Below, in pieces: positions 9,086 through 24,349 of a DNA stretch of 64,000 nucleotides; the stretch's first letter is position 1, and every line of letters starts with the position of its first letter. Where the stretch lies: the NCBI RefSeq assembly GCF_035594125.1, contig NC_087190.1, positions 9,503,604 through 9,567,603 on the forward strand, in the 5' to 3' direction. The DNA is from Scylla paramamosain (lineage: Eukaryota; Arthropoda; Malacostraca; Decapoda; Portunidae). The position numbers and the translations under genes were made by a program. The notes below the pieces were generated by a model that was given only the letters and a program-made list of their open reading frames with translations, ran no database searches and was not told the origin of the DNA.

Positions 9086-9386
9086 TGTAGAGCAGGGATC
9101 GGTACAGAAACTTCCAGACAGGTGCCGTGAGTTTATTTGCGGGCGCTGTTCACAGGCGCAGTTAGATTCCCCAGACACAGTCACAGCAAGTATACAACAG
9201 AGGCCCAAACTCCAGGTGGTGCTTAAATCACAATAAAGGAAAACCATTGCAGGCGTGAGTGTGTGGTGTTTTAGGTAGGTGTCCAGTCAGCCAGATGACC
9301 GAGACCGTGGCAGTACCCAACGAGGTGTAAACCGCATTACTGGAACCTACTTCGAACTTCTAATGGTGTATCTATGTACTCCTACA
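9086..9386 (-). repeat. 5' LTR of Gypsy-1
   Basis: This is the partner of 911-1211, 301 bp long, bounded by TGTAG and CTACA and followed by the target duplication caag (9387-9390). Confidence 0.93.
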
Positions 9387-9390
9387 CAAG

Positions 9391-12200
<2,810 letters not shown>

Positions 12201-12263
12201 TTTTCATCTAAACAACAATTTTGAATGTAGATTTTTCATTTCCTTGTGCATGTCTTTGCTGGG

Positions 12264-12317
12264 TTACTTCAGTTCTGCAAATTTTGCAATGTATTGCTTC
12301 ACCTTCTCAGCACAAAC
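12264..12317 (-). CDS. Terminal coding exon of an unidentified host gene
   Basis: On the minus strand a good acceptor (TTTTTTTCTTTCTAG) precedes 54 nt that encode VCAEKVKQYIAKFAELK and a TAA stop (12266-12264). The phase is 0, matching the phase-0 donor of the exon at 15667-15813. The peptide is a short charged helix. I do not recognise the protein. No clear AATAAA is visible close downstream. Confidence 0.75.
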   Translation of the reverse strand, partial: VCAEKVKQYIAKFAELK

Positions 12318-12785
12318 CTAGAAAGAAAAAAAGCCATGTCTTAGAAGTATAAGAATAAATACTGCCATAATGAAATAATCTTGCTTTATAACGGTGTCTA
12401 CCTTTAGGTTTAATGGGTAAGGATCTCTTGTTGACATCTAATTCAGAAACCATTATTTAATTACAAATGTGACAAGCCTACTGCCAGATTCAGTTTCCTC
12501 AAATTCAGAAATAAAAAAAGCTATGGAATCACAACTAATAATAACACCATCTGAAAATGCAAACTGATAATGTACAAAATAGCAAATATGCTGCAAAAGT
12601 TATTTATTAAACAATTATGAAAATAATCAATCATACATTACATACATATGCAAACATATATACCCAACAGCTGTCACTCCCAAGGAGGTGCATGCATAGG
12701 GGAGAGGGGTTGCTGCAAACCTGCTGCTGATCTTTCCTGTGTTCCATGTCTCTTTCATGTCACACTGACACAAAATGCAGTTGCA
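12318..12785. other. Intron sequence of the host gene, no recognised gene
   Basis: AT-rich intron sequence on the minus-strand gene, upstream of the last exon. Nothing further is supported. Confidence 0.5.
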
Positions 12786-12827
12786 GCCTATTGCTGTTGT
12801 GGCAGACAGTCACTGTTCTTCTCTTAA

Positions 12828-14319
12828 CCCTTAAACTGCGCAATTATGATTTCAGGATAGCTAAAATAAATGGCAAAAAATCAACTTGCTTGAAAACTAT
12901 CTTTGATCTTTTGAAACTCAAAGGAGACAAGTAGAGCACTGAAATGTGAAATAAAAAATGAAAAAAAATACATTGTGTGGCAGTGATGGATGGCTGAAGT
13001 TCTTTGGGAAGTGGCTGGGGGCCAGCGACACGGGAGCCGGGAAGGTGTCAAAGAGATCATACTGCACAAGTCTTCCCTTGAATAATACTAGGCTTTCGTC
13101 TATGACAAGCTTGCGAAAAGGATAAAAGAATTGTCTGTATTTGTCAGTAATCATGGTAATTACTCTTCGAACTTTCCACAAGCAATCATTTTTATCACCC
13201 ATATCATTATCTTCAAAATGTATAAACCTTAGCAATAAAAGGAATCTGTCTCTTTTCATGAATTTACCAAAAATTGGTGTTGGAATCAAAGGATCATTTC
13301 TCCAAAAATCAGTTATCACATGTTTCTTTATATGTGGCATCAGCAGTAAGAGAGCAAAAAGAACATACATTTCTTCTTTGTTTGTGTCTGACCAGCGATG
13401 AACACGTGACTTAGGGGTGAATGTCTCATGTTCCATAGTGTATTTATAGTACCTGTTTGTTTCTGACACAACAATGTGCATTACTTGGTTATCCATGTAT
13501 GTTTCAAAATAATCAGCTTCTTGTGCATCATCATCAAGAGGCCAGTCATTAGTTACACCAGATATATTTCTATCAAAGTCAGGGATATCTGGCACAAAAT
13601 CTGATCCATCAGACCAGATGAATGACGGATGCATCGTCTCACGACTCTGAGGTTCCCATTCCCTCTCCACCACTACCACCTCCTCCTCCTCCTCCTCCTC
13701 TCTCTGATCAGCTGACATCTCTTCCTCACTCAGCTCATCTGTTGATTCTTCTCCTATACCTCCACTGTCATTTTCCTGTTCTTTCTGCCAGTGTGAATCA
13801 TCAGAAAGTGTTGAGAGTGATTCCTCAGAATCTTCTATCAATGGTAAAAATTTTGATGGTGTCAATGGCATATTACGGGCTTTGCCTGGCAGTGAGGCAG
13901 CGGCAGCGTGCTCCTGACCTTGAGAGGCAGGAGTGTGTTTACGGGATTTCTTGGGCTTTCTCACAGCACCAGAAGTTGATTGCTGTATATAATCTACATC
14001 ATCAGGGCCTAGTCCAAGCTTTCTTTTTACTATCTTCTTCTTTTTACGACATCTGCCTCCCCCATGGCCATGAATGTGGGAGCCAGGAGGCTGGCCAGCA
14101 TCGGAAGATGCTGGCCAGTCTTCCATGACTGCCTAAGGCTGACTGAGACAATAATGCCTATATGGAGCGAAAGAGAGATGATGTTGCCAAATGATGTTCA
14201 TTGGATTTTACGGTGGCTGTGCGGGAACTTTTGAAATGCAGCTTAGAAAACCTGTCATCTTAAGATGTCTCGCGCAGTTGGTCGAACAGCATCTTAAGAT
14301 GTCTGGCGCAGTTTACGGG
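12828..14319 (-). mobile_element. piggyBac-type transposon, internally deleted derivative
   Basis: TTAA duplications flank it (12824-12827 and 14320-14323). The ends read inward CCCTTAAACTGCGC and CCCGTAAACTGCGC, the CCC start typical of piggyBac elements. The right end has a repeated subterminal motif (CATCTTAAGATG at about 14258 and 14290). Its target is the RT part of a LINE-A copy. The transposase gene inside keeps only its N-terminal half. Confidence 0.9.
13060..14126 (-). pseudogene. piggyBac-like transposase, N-terminal half
   Basis: An ATG at 14126 opens a long acidic N-terminus (Ser/Glu-rich, with an E6 run), then the piggyBac DDE core begins: TNDWPLDDD, YFETYMDNQVMHIVVSETNRY, LMPHIKKHVITDFW and LRFIHFEDND. 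The first catalytic aspartate block is VIDESLVLFKGRL. After this, near 13060, homology stops abruptly and the frame runs into unrelated sequence with a stop at 12918. The second and third catalytic aspartates and the C-terminal cysteine-rich domain are missing, so it is inactive. It might still act as a DNA-binding or dominant-negative fragment, but nothing in the sequence shows that. Confidence 0.85.
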
Positions 14320-14967
14320 TTAAATCTATTGACAGTGATGTTCCTCAGGATTCTGTCCTGTTACCCACTCTCATCCTATTCACCAATGACCTAAAACAAA
14401 CTTCTTGTCCTATCCACTCCTACACTGATGATACCACCCTGCACTTTTCCACATCTTTTCATAGACATCCAACCCTTCAGGAAGTAAACATTTCACACAG
14501 GAAAGCCACAGAACACCTGACTTCTGATCTTTCTAAAATTTCTGATTGGGGCAGAGCAAACTTGGTATTGTTCAATGCCTAAAAAACTTAATTCCTCCAT
14601 CTATCAACTTGGTATTGTTCAATGCCTCAAAAACTTAATTCCTCCATCCAAACAACTATTCCCTCTTCTTCAATGACACTCAACTGGCCCTTTCTTCTAC
14701 ACTGCATATCCTTGGTCTGTTGTTTTCTTATAATCTAAACTGGAAATTTCACATCTCATTAGCTAAAACAGCTTCTGTGAAGTTAGGTGTCCTGAGTCGT
14801 CTCTGCCAGTTTTTCTCACCCCCCAGCAGCTAACTCTATACAAGACTGAGGTGATACTCCTATTATATTACATTTAGACATATCAAAAGCTTTTGATAGA
14901 ATCTGGCACAAAGCTTCGATTTCCAAACCACCCTTCTATGGCTTCTATCTTTCTCTGTAATTCATTA

Positions 14968-15666
14968 CTGCAAGGGGTCCTCCAGCCTCAGGAGGAACAT
15001 ATGGACTCAATATTACAGTGAGCCTAAGTACAAAAAGTATTTAGATTTCATTTTATTTTATTGCTGTATTCTTGTGTTTATTTTATTTATGTAACATGCA
15101 TTTTATTACTTTAGGCAATAACTGTATTTACATACAATATTTCATGGTTATTATGGGTTTAGGGGGCATTAGGGCACATACATACATGTCTTGAAACCCA
15201 TCTCTATTTTTCTCATTTAATCATAACTTCGCTATACAATCGTTCACTTTGCGATTGCATTTTCAGGAACATAATCCAATCGTATATCAGGGAGAACTTG
15301 TATTTAAATCTCCACAATTTTATTCACAACCACATTTTATGAGAAATACATATACAGCTCCATCTCCATCCCCACGGAGCTCTAAAATCAAGTGTGCAAT
15401 ACATCACTAGTTTCTGATATACTCGTATATACAATTGAGACAATACAGGTTAAAGCAGACTCACATTATTCCAAATTTGCCTATTCTAAACTTGCGTAAA
15501 TCAAGACACAAGTGCACTAGAAAAGTAGTAAGAGTGGCTTGTATATATATAGACCAAGCATCTGGCAAAATAACCTGTGCATACTGTATGCAGTTGATTC
15601 AATTAATAATTATTTATTTCATATCTTGCAACTTTTCCTAAAACAGCAGTTCTATATATTACTTAC
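14968..15666. other. Intron sequence; possible pogo-type end near 15200-15301
   Basis: No gene is seen. The stretch ATAACTTCGCTATACAATCG...GGAACATAATCC...AGGGAGAACTTGTA resembles the terminal region of Tigger/pogo MITEs, but no second end was found. Confidence 0.35.
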
Positions 15667-15813
15667 AGAAAGTGGAGTCTTGGTTTTGCCTTCACTGTAG
15701 GTAGCACCAGTTTGATTGTAGTACTTTTCCATTTTGTTTGCGAGAACCCATAAGGTCTCCATGAGGAGATCTTGCATATCAGTATCATCTTGTAGAATCA
15801 TCTGACAATCTGC
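15667..15813 (-). CDS. Internal exon of the unidentified host gene (49 codons)
   Basis: On the minus strand TTTGTTATCAG precedes and GTAAGTAATA follows a 147-nt open segment in phase 0-0. It encodes a helical acidic peptide: ADCQMILQDDTDMQDLL, then METLWVLANKMEKYYNQTG, then a KTKTPLS end. The clean splice sites, whole-codon length and absence of transposon motifs make it a real host exon. The protein is not recognised. It joins the exon at 37761-37990 across a 21.9 kb intron and the last exon at 12264-12317. Confidence 0.8.
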
Positions 15814-17064
<1,251 letters not shown>

Positions 17065-17329
17065 CTTATAGGAGGCAGTAAGGAGGAGGAGGAGGCAGTA
17101 GGCACCTGCCAAAATGATAGTTACTCCCAGTAAGATCTAAAGCACTGGATCAGGGTGTGCTGTGAACTTATCATTAAACCCAACTGTGACCTCAATGAAC
17201 CTTTCCCTTTGTGTCTCATAACAAAAGGAGGCAGTCACAGCCTGCTCTCTAAAGATAACTCTCTTCCTTTGCACAAAACTACAAACACCAAATTACACAC
17301 ACACCCTAGACTCAAAATTCAAAATTATC

Positions 17330-19120
17330 ATGGTAACCCCTATACCAACCTCAGAGTCCCCATCTGAGAAGAGGACCACAAATGTCCCTTAGTCAAACTG
17401 CTGCTTTGGTACTGACTCTAAGCATCTTGATACCTCCCTCAACTTTTCTTCATTAATTTCTGCAGCATTCAAGGTCTCAGATCTAATTTTCAATCTGTAG
17501 AATACCACCTCTCCTCTACTAAACCTCATCTTCTTTTCCTCACTGAGGTGTCTGTGGCAACTGACAGTAGACCCTTTTCTGTTCCTTTCTACTTTCTCTA
17601 TTCTCATTTTCAATCCAAAGCTGGATGTTGTGTCTTAATGTGCAGTGATTTAACCTGCTCTTGTGCCCACGCTCTTGAATCTTCTGAGTTTTCCGCCATC
17701 TGGCTACAACTACAGAGCCACTCTCAAACTAAATCTATCTGTGCTATATACCTCTCACATACCTCTCACCTAACTCCTCTGACTATAAGAAATTCTTTGA
17801 CTGCTTAACTTCTGAAGTAGAGCACTGGTGATCTTCTGGCTTTCCTTACTGAGTCTTGCTCATCCTCTTTTAGAGATTTTGGTGAAACTTTTGCTGTTGC
17901 CTTGGACATATCAAAAGCTTTTGATAGACTCTGGCACAAAGCTTTGATTTCCAAGCTGCCCTCCTACGGCTTCTATCCTTCTCTCTGTACCTTCATCTCA
18001 AGTTTCCTTTCTGACCGTTCTAATGCTGCTGTGGTAGACAGTCACTGTTTTCCTAAATCTACTAACAGTGGTGTTCCTCAGGGTTCTGTCCTGTCATCCA
18101 CTCTCCTCTTATTATTCATTAATGATCTTCTAAACCAAACTTCTTGTCCTATCCACTCTTATGCTGATGATACCACCCTGCACTTTTCCACGTCTTTTCA
18201 TAGACACTCAACCCTTCAGGAGGTAAACATTTCACACAGGGAAGCCACAGAATGCTTGACTTCTGATCTTTCTAAAATTTCTGATTGGGGCAAAGCAAAC
18301 TTGGTATTGTTCAATGCCTCAAAAACTCAATTCCTCCATCTATTAACTCGACACAACCTTCCAGACAACTATCCCCTCTTCTTCAATGACACTCAACTGT
18401 CCCCCTCTTCTACACTGAACATCCTCAGTCTGTCCTTTACTTATAATCTGAACTGGAAACTTCACATCTCATGTCTAGCTAAAACAGCTTCTATGAAGTT
18501 AGGCGTTCTGAGACGTCTCCGCCAGTTTTTTCTCACCCCCCCCCCAGCTGCTAACTCTGTACAAGGGCCTTATCCGTTCATGTATGGAGTATGCTTCACA
18601 TGTCTGGGGGGTTCCAATCATACTGCTCTTCTAGACAGGGTGGAATCAAAAGCTTTTCATCTCATCAACTCCTCTGCTTTAACTGATTGTCTTCAGCCTC
18701 TCTCTCACTGCTGCGCTGCAATATTGCATCTCTAGCTGTCTTCTACTGCTATTTTCATGCTAACTGCTCTTCTGATCTTGCTAACTGCATGCCTCCCCTC
18801 CTCCTGCGGCCTCACTGCACAAGACTTTCTTCTTTCTCTCACCCCTATTCTGTCCACCTCTCTAACGCAAGAGTTAACTAGTATTCTCAATCATTCATCC
18901 CTTTCTCGGGTAAACTCTGGAACTCCCTGCTTGCTTCTGTATTTCCACCTTCATATGACTTGAATTCCTTCAAGAGGGAGGTTTCAAGACACTTATTCAT
19001 CAATTTTTGACTACTGCTTTGACCCTTTTATGGGACTGGCATTTCAGTGGGCATTTTTTTATTGGATTTTTGTTGCCCTTGGCCAGTGTCCCTCCTACAT
19101 AAAATAAAATAAAAAATTCT
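17330..19120 (+). mobile_element. LINE-A copy 2, internally deleted
   Basis: Similarity to the intact copy starts at the ATG equivalent (ATGGTAACCCCTATACC, 17330). The endonuclease part runs to about 17822 and then jumps directly into the RT (GGTGATCTTCTGGC), losing the middle. The RT frame 17902-18735 holds [22 protein letters not shown] and [11 protein letters not shown]. It breaks at a C9 run near 18541, after which the C-terminal block continues in another frame to about 19010. The 3' UTR ends TTGCCCTTGGCCAGTG and an A-rich AAAATAAAATAAA tail. Confidence 0.85.
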
Positions 19121-19567
19121 GACTCTTCCCTTTTGCAGAGATCTCCATTCTTGGAGACTTCAATGTTCACCACCAGCTTTGGCTTTCCTCTCCCTTCACT
19201 GACCATCCTGGTGAACTAACCTTTAACTTTGCTATCCTCCACAACCTGGAGCAATTGGTGCAATACCCTACTTGCATTCCTAACCATCTTGGAGATATGC
19301 CCAACATTCTTGACCTTTTCCTAACTTCTAATCCTGCTTATGGTGTTACCCTATCTTCTCCACAGAGCTTCTCTTATCACAGTCCCATATCTGTATCTTA
19401 TACTATTGCTTCAATCTCTCCTCAGGATCCCCCTGAGTAGAGGTGCCTCTGGTGTTTTGCCTCTGTTAGTTTTGGGGGGGCACCTGATTTTCCTTGGAAT
19501 GACTAGTACTTCTGTGTCAGAGACCCGTCTGTGTGTGTGCCGAGCGCACAACAAAGGTAATAGAGTC
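19121..19567 (+). mobile_element. LINE-A copy 3, left part (endonuclease)
   Basis: The fragment starts in the endonuclease ([18 protein letters not shown] region) directly after the tail of copy 2 and carries the SDH-type block. It ends at ...AATAGAGTC, where the minus-strand copy 4 is inserted. The rest resumes at 22647. Frameshifts and stops are present. Confidence 0.8.
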
Positions 19568-19599
<32 letters not shown>

Positions 19600-22500
19600 A
19601 GGAAGGATACTGGCCAAGGGCAACAAAAATCTAATAAAAAAAATGCCCACTGAAATGCCAGTCCCTAAAAGGGTCAAAGCAGTGGTCAAAAATTGGTGGA
19701 TAAGTGTCTTGAAACCTCCCTCTTGAAGGAATTCAAGTCATAGGAAGGTGGAAATACAGAAGCAGGCAAGGAGTTCCAGAGTTTACCAGAGAAAGGGATG
19801 AATGATTGAGAATACTGGTTAACTCTAGCGTTAGAGAGGTGGACAGAATAGGAGTGAGAGAAAGAAGAAAGTCTTGTGCAGCGAGGCCGCGGAAGGAGGG
19901 GAGGCATGCAGTTAGCAAGATCAGAAGAGCAGTTAGCATGAAAATAGCGGTAGAAGACAGCTAGAGATGCAACATTGCGGCGGTGAGAGAGAAGCTGAAG
20001 ACAGTCAGTTAGAGGAGAGGAGTTGATGAGACGAAAAGCTTTTGATTCCACCCTGTCTAGAACAGCAGTATGAGTGGAACCCCCCCAGACATGTGAAGCA
20101 TACTCCATACATGGACGGATAAGGCCCTTGTACAGAGTTAGCAGCTGCGGGGGTGAGAAAAACTGGCGGAGACGTCTCAGAACACCTAACTTCATGGAAG
20201 CTGTTTTAGCTAGAGATGAGATGTGAAGTTTCCAGTTCAGATTATAAGTAAAGGACAGACCGAGGATGTTCAGTGTAGAAGAGGGGGATAGTTGAGTGTC
20301 ATTGAAGAAGAGGGGATAGTTGTCTGGAAGATTGTGTCGAGTTGATAGATGGAGGAATTGAGTTTTTGAGGCATTGAACAATACCAAGTTTGCTCTGCCC
20401 CAATCAGAAATTTTAGAAAGATCAGAAGTCAGGCGTTCTGTGGCTTCCCTGCGTGATATGTTTACCTCCTGAAGGGTTGGACGTCTATGAAAAGACGTGG
20501 AAAAGTGCAGGGTGGTATCATCAGCATAGGAGTGGATAGGACAAGAAGTTTGTTTTAGAAGATCATTAATGAATAATAAGAAGAGAGTGGGTGACAGGAC
20601 AGAACCCTGAGGAACACCACTGTTAATAGATTTAGGAGAAGAACAGTGACCGTCTACCACAGCAGCAATAGAACGGTCAGAAAGGAAACTTGAGATGAAG
20701 TTACAGAGAGAAGGATAGAAACCGTAGGAGGGTAGTTTGGAAATCAAAGCTTTGTGCCAGACTCTATCAAAGGCTTTTGATATGTCCAAGGCAACAGCAA
20801 AAGTTTCACCAAAGTCTCTAAAAGAGGATGACCAAGACTCAGTAAGGAAAGCCAGAAGATCACCAGTCGAGCGGCCTTGACGGAACCCATACTGGCGATC
20901 AGATAGAAGGTTGTGAAGTGATAGATGTTTAAGAATCTTCCTGTTGAGGATAGATTCAAAAACTTTAGATAAGCAGGAAATTAAAGCAATAGGACGGTAG
21001 TTTGAGGGATTAGAGCGGTCACCCTTTTTAGGAACAGGTTGAATGTAGGCAAACTTCCAGCAAGAAGGAAAGGTAGATGTTGACAGACAGAGCTGAAAGA
21101 GTTTGACTAGGCAAGGTGCAAGCACGGAGGCACAGTTTCGGAGAACAATAGGAGGGACCCCATCAGGTCCATAAGCCTTCTGAGGGTTTAGGCCAGCGAG
21201 GGCATGGAAAACATCATTACGAAGAATTTTAATACGAGGCATGAAGTAGTCAGAGGGTGGAGGAGAGGGAGGAACAAGCCCAGAATCGTCCAAGGTAGAG
21301 TTTTTAGCAAAGGTTTGAGCAAAGAGTTCAGCTTTAGAAATAGATGTGATAGCAGTGGTGTCATCTGGTTGAAGTAGAGGAGGGAAAGAAGAAGAAGCAA
21401 AGTTATTGGAGATATTTTTGGCTAGATGCCAGAAATCACGAGGGGAGTTAGATCTTGAAAGGTTTTGACATTTTCTGTTAATGAAGGAGTTTTTGGCTAG
21501 TTGGAGAACAGACTTGGCATGGTTCCGGGCAGAAATATAAAGTGCATGAGATTCTGGTGAAGGAAGGCTTAAGTACCTTTTGTGGGCCACCTCTCTATCA
21601 TGTATAGCACGAGAACAAGCTGTGTTAAACCAAGGTTTAGAAGGTTTAGGACGAGAAAAAGAGTGAGGAATGTACGCCTCCATGCCAGACACTATCACCT
21701 CTGTTATGCGCTCAGCACACAAAGACGGGTCTCTGACACGGAAGCAGTAGTCATTCCAAGGAAAATCAGCAAAATACCGCCTCAGGTCCCCCCAACTAGC
21801 AGAGGCAAAACGCCAGAGGCACCTTCGCTTAGGGGGATCCTGAGGAGGGATTGGAGTGATAGGACAAGATAAAGATATGAGATTGTGATCGGAGGAGCCC
21901 AACGGAGAAGAAAGGGTGACAGCATAAGCAGAAGGATTAGAGGTCAGGAAAAGGTCAAGAATGTTGGGCGTATCTCCAAGACGGTCAGGAATACGAGTAG
22001 GGTGTTGCACCAATTGCTCTAGGTCATGGAGGATAGCAAAGTTGTAGGCTAGTTCACCAGGATGGTCAGTGAAGGGAGAGGAAAGCCAAAGCTGGTGGTG
22101 AACATTGAAGTCTCCAAGAATGGAGATCTCTGCAAAAGGGAAGAGGGTCAGAATGTGCTCCACTTTGGAAGTTAAGTAGTCAAAGAATTTCTTATAGTCA
22201 GAGGAGTTAGGAGAGAGGTATACAGCACAGATAAATTTAGTATGAGAATGACTCTGTAGTCGTAGCCAGATGGTGGAAAACTCGGAAGATTCAAGAGCGT
22301 GGGCACGAGAGCAGGTTAAGTCATTGCGCACATAAACGCAGCATCCAGCTTTGGATCGAAAATGAGGATAGAGAAAGTAGGAGGGAACAGAAAAGGGGCT
22401 ACTGTCAGTTGCCTCAGACACCTGAGTTTCAGTGAGGAAAAGAAGATGAGGTTTAGAAGAGGAGAGGTGGTGTTCTACAGATTGAAAATTAGATCTTAGA

Positions 22501-22646
22501 CCGCGAATGTTGCAGAAGTTAATGAAGAAAAAGTTGAGGGGGGTGTCAAGACACTTAGGGTCGTCGACGGAAAGGCAGTCCGACCTGGGGACATTTATGG
22601 TCCCCTCCCCAGATGGGGACTCCGAGGCTGGTGTAGGAGTCGCCAT
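19568..22646 (-). mobile_element. LINE-A copy 4, full-length and apparently intact
   Basis: It starts at the ORF ATG (22646) and ends with a 28-nt poly-A tail (T run 19568-19595 on the plus strand) after the family 3' UTR (TTGCCCTTGGCCAGTATCC). It is inserted antisense into LINE-A copy 3, whose two parts abut with no visible target duplication. Confidence 0.9.
19686..22646 (-). CDS. LINE-A ORF: endonuclease-reverse transcriptase (986 codons)
   Basis: The ATG at 22646 is preferred over the earlier in-frame codons up to 22700, because those belong to the antisense flank. An APE-type endonuclease is visible: [28 protein letters not shown] and SSDHNLI. The RT follows with [54 protein letters not shown] and catalytic [11 protein letters not shown]. 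The C-terminus has [15 protein letters not shown] and ends [11 protein letters not shown]. No cysteine finger or separate ORF1 is seen. The type is jockey/CR1-like; the exact clade is not decided. There are no stops or frameshifts, so this copy could be active and could mobilise the other copies. Confidence 0.93.
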   Translation of the reverse strand: MATPTPASESPSGEGTINVPRSDCLSVDDPKCLDTPLNFFFINFCNIRGLRSNFQSVEHHLSSSKPHLLFLTETQVSEATDSSPFSVPSYFLYPHFRSKAGCCVYVRNDLTCSRAHALESSEFSTIWLRLQSHSHTKFICAVYLSPNSSDYKKFFDYLTSKVEHILTLFPFAEISILGDFNVHHQLWLSSPFTDHPGELAYNFAILHDLEQLVQHPTRIPDRLGDTPNILDLFLTSNPSAYAVTLSSPLGSSDHNLISLSCPITPIPPQDPPKRRCLWRFASASWGDLRRYFADFPWNDYCFRVRDPSLCAERITEVIVSGMEAYIPHSFSRPKPSKPWFNTACSRAIHDREVAHKRYLSLPSPESHALYISARNHAKSVLQLAKNSFINRKCQNLSRSNSPRDFWHLAKNISNNFASSSFPPLLQPDDTTAITSISKAELFAQTFAKNSTLDDSGLVPPSPPPSDYFMPRIKILRNDVFHALAGLNPQKAYGPDGVPPIVLRNCASVLAPCLVKLFQLCLSTSTFPSCWKFAYIQPVPKKGDRSNPSNYRPIALISCLSKVFESILNRKILKHLSLHNLLSDRQYGFRQGRSTGDLLAFLTESWSSSFRDFGETFAVALDISKAFDRVWHKALISKLPSYGFYPSLCNFISSFLSDRSIAAVVDGHCSSPKSINSGVPQGSVLSPTLFLLFINDLLKQTSCPIHSYADDTTLHFSTSFHRRPTLQEVNISRREATERLTSDLSKISDWGRANLVLFNASKTQFLHLSTRHNLPDNYPLFFNDTQLSPSSTLNILGLSFTYNLNWKLHISSLAKTASMKLGVLRRLRQFFSPPQLLTLYKGLIRPCMEYASHVWGGSTHTAVLDRVESKAFRLINSSPLTDCLQLLSHRRNVASLAVFYRYFHANCSSDLANCMPPLLPRPRCTRLSSFSHSYSVHLSNARVNQYSQSFIPFSGKLWNSLPASVFPPSYDLNSFKREVSRHLSTNF

Positions 22647-23673
22647 GGCATGGAGGCGTACATTCCTCACTCTTTTCCTTGACCTAAACCTTCCAAACAC
22701 AGCCTGCTCTCATGTACATGATAGAGAGGTGGCCCATAAAAGGTACTTGAGCCTTCCATCGCCAGAATCTCATGTGCTTTATATTTCTGCCAGGAACCAT
22801 ACCAAGTCTTTTCTCCAACTAGGCAAAAACTCCTTCATTGATAGAAAATGTCAAAATCTTTCAAGATCTAACTCCCCTCATGACTTCCAGCACCTAACCA
22901 AAAAACATCTCCAGTAACTTTGCTTCTTTTTTCCCTCCTTTATTTCAACCTGATGGCACCACTGTTATCACATCTATCTCAAAAGCTGAACTCTTCACTC
23001 AAACCTTTGCTAAAAACTTTACCTTGGATGATTCTGTGCTTGTTCCTCCCTCTCCTCCATCCTGTGATTTCTTCATGCTACCTATTAAAATTCTTCACAA
23101 TGATGTTTTCCATGCTCTCGCTGACCTAAACCCTCAGAAGCCTTAGGGACCTGATGGGGTTCCTCCTATTGTTCTCCAAAACTGTGCCTCCATGCTTGTA
23201 TCCTTGCCTAGTCAAACTCTTTCAACTGTCTGTCAACATCTTCTTTTCCTTCTTGCTGGAAGTTTGCCTACATTCAGCCTGATCCTAAAATAGGTGACCA
23301 TTTTAATCCCTCAAACTACTGTCCAATTACTTTAATTTTCTGCTTATCTAAAGTCTTTGAATCTATCCTCAACAGGAAGATTTTTGAACATCTATCACTT
23401 CACAACCTTCTATCTGATCACCAATATGGGGTTTCATCAAGGCCACTCTACTGGTGATCTGGCTTTCCTTACTGAGTCTTGGTCATCCTCTTTTAGAGAT
23501 TTTGGTGAAACTTTGCTGCTGCCTTAGACATATCAAAACCTTTTGATAGAGTCTGACACAAAGCTTTGATTTTCAAACTAACCTCCTATGGCTTCTATCC
23601 TTCTCTCTGTAACTTCATCTTAAGTTTCCTTTCTGACCATTCTAATGCTGCTGTGATAGATAGTCACTGTTCT
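22647..23673 (+). mobile_element. LINE-A copy 3, right part
   Basis: The sequence resumes with GGCATGGAGGCGTACATTCC, continuing from 19567. It runs through the RT start ([12 protein letters not shown]) to the FLSDHSNAAVIDSHC block and breaks off near 23673. Several stops and frameshifts are present (for example CCTTAGGGACC where the family has CCTATGGACC). Confidence 0.85.
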
Positions 23674-24349
23674 TTTGTCTATAATCTTTGTCTCCTCTTT
23701 TGACTCTCACACACTTTACACAGATAGCTGCAACACCAGATTCCATGAATGATGTCGTCACCCTGTTTCACCCACCTACAGGCGAAGGGAATATAATAAC
23801 AACAGAATCACTCTCCACACAATGAGAAAGAATCATCAGCCACATTCTAGTAAGGGACAATTACAACAGAGGACACACACTTAAGAGGTCAAAATATAAT
23901 ACCTCAATGGACAACTGCCCACAGAAACAAAACCAATCCACTGCCTAACAATGTATTATAACCTCCTGCAGATTAGTGTCATTTACAGTCTCCAGCATGG
24001 CAGGCCTCGACAGGACCTGAGGAGGGAGTAAAGCTTCACTACACAACAACATACGTATAATCTTTTGTGTCCAGACCCTCTAAAAGAGCCATGGACCACA
24101 GTAATATTTAACAGCACAACAAATACACAAATAAGCTGCCCACACCAGCCGATGAGGATAAAGTGCATGCAATATAAGGAACTGCACTCACAGGTAGGTT
24201 GATTGGACCCCTAAACACTACACATATAAGCAGGGATGTACTGCAATAAATTACTCAAATACCCCTTAAAGCAACTGGTCCTTCTAGCTGTAATCCCCCC
24301 AATCTCCTTAGAACAACCCTGCTTCAACCGTACATCCAACTTGCTCAAG
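23674..24349. other. Unassigned intron sequence
   Basis: About 680 bp between two LINE-A copies. I see no ORF with motifs and no terminal repeats. Confidence 0.45.

Larger units (their letters stand above)
911..9386 (-). mobile_element. Ty3/gypsy LTR retrotransposon, CsRn1-like (Gypsy-1), with two nested DNA transposons
   Basis: Two 301 bp LTRs (911-1211 and 9086-9386) start TGTAG and end CTACA. They are flanked by the 4-bp target duplication caag (907-910 and 9387-9390). On the minus strand the order is 5' LTR, tRNA-Trp-type primer site, gag, pol (protease-RT-RNase H-integrase), polypurine tract, 3' LTR. Removing the Mutator-like insert (5702-8881) and the MITE (4963-5346) leaves about 4.9 kb, normal for this clade. 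A CHCC-type gag finger, a tRNA-Trp primer and the VSIDRLKPA block at the pol end are known CsRn1-clade traits. The LTRs differ at about 11 of 301 positions (counted by eye), so the insertion is not very recent. gag is broken and pol is still open. Confidence 0.92.
12786..14967 (+). mobile_element. LINE-A copy 1 (rearranged fragment) carrying a piggyBac derivative
   Basis: RT-region LINE-A sequence (CTATTGCTGTTGTGGCAGAC...) begins near 12786, is interrupted at TTAA by the piggyBac element 12828-14319, and resumes with the [13 protein letters not shown] block and the [13 protein letters not shown] block (mutated to YTDD here). A 47-bp tandem duplication lies at 14561-14655. After about 14847 a piece from further upstream in the LINE (KAFDR-type block, 14874-14966) follows out of order, so the copy is scrambled. 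No intact ORF remains. Confidence 0.8.

Noticed and set aside
22647..22700. Extension of the LINE-A copy 4 ORF upstream to 22700
   Set aside because: These codons are the antisense of LINE-A copy 3 flanking sequence; the element itself starts at the ATG at 22646.
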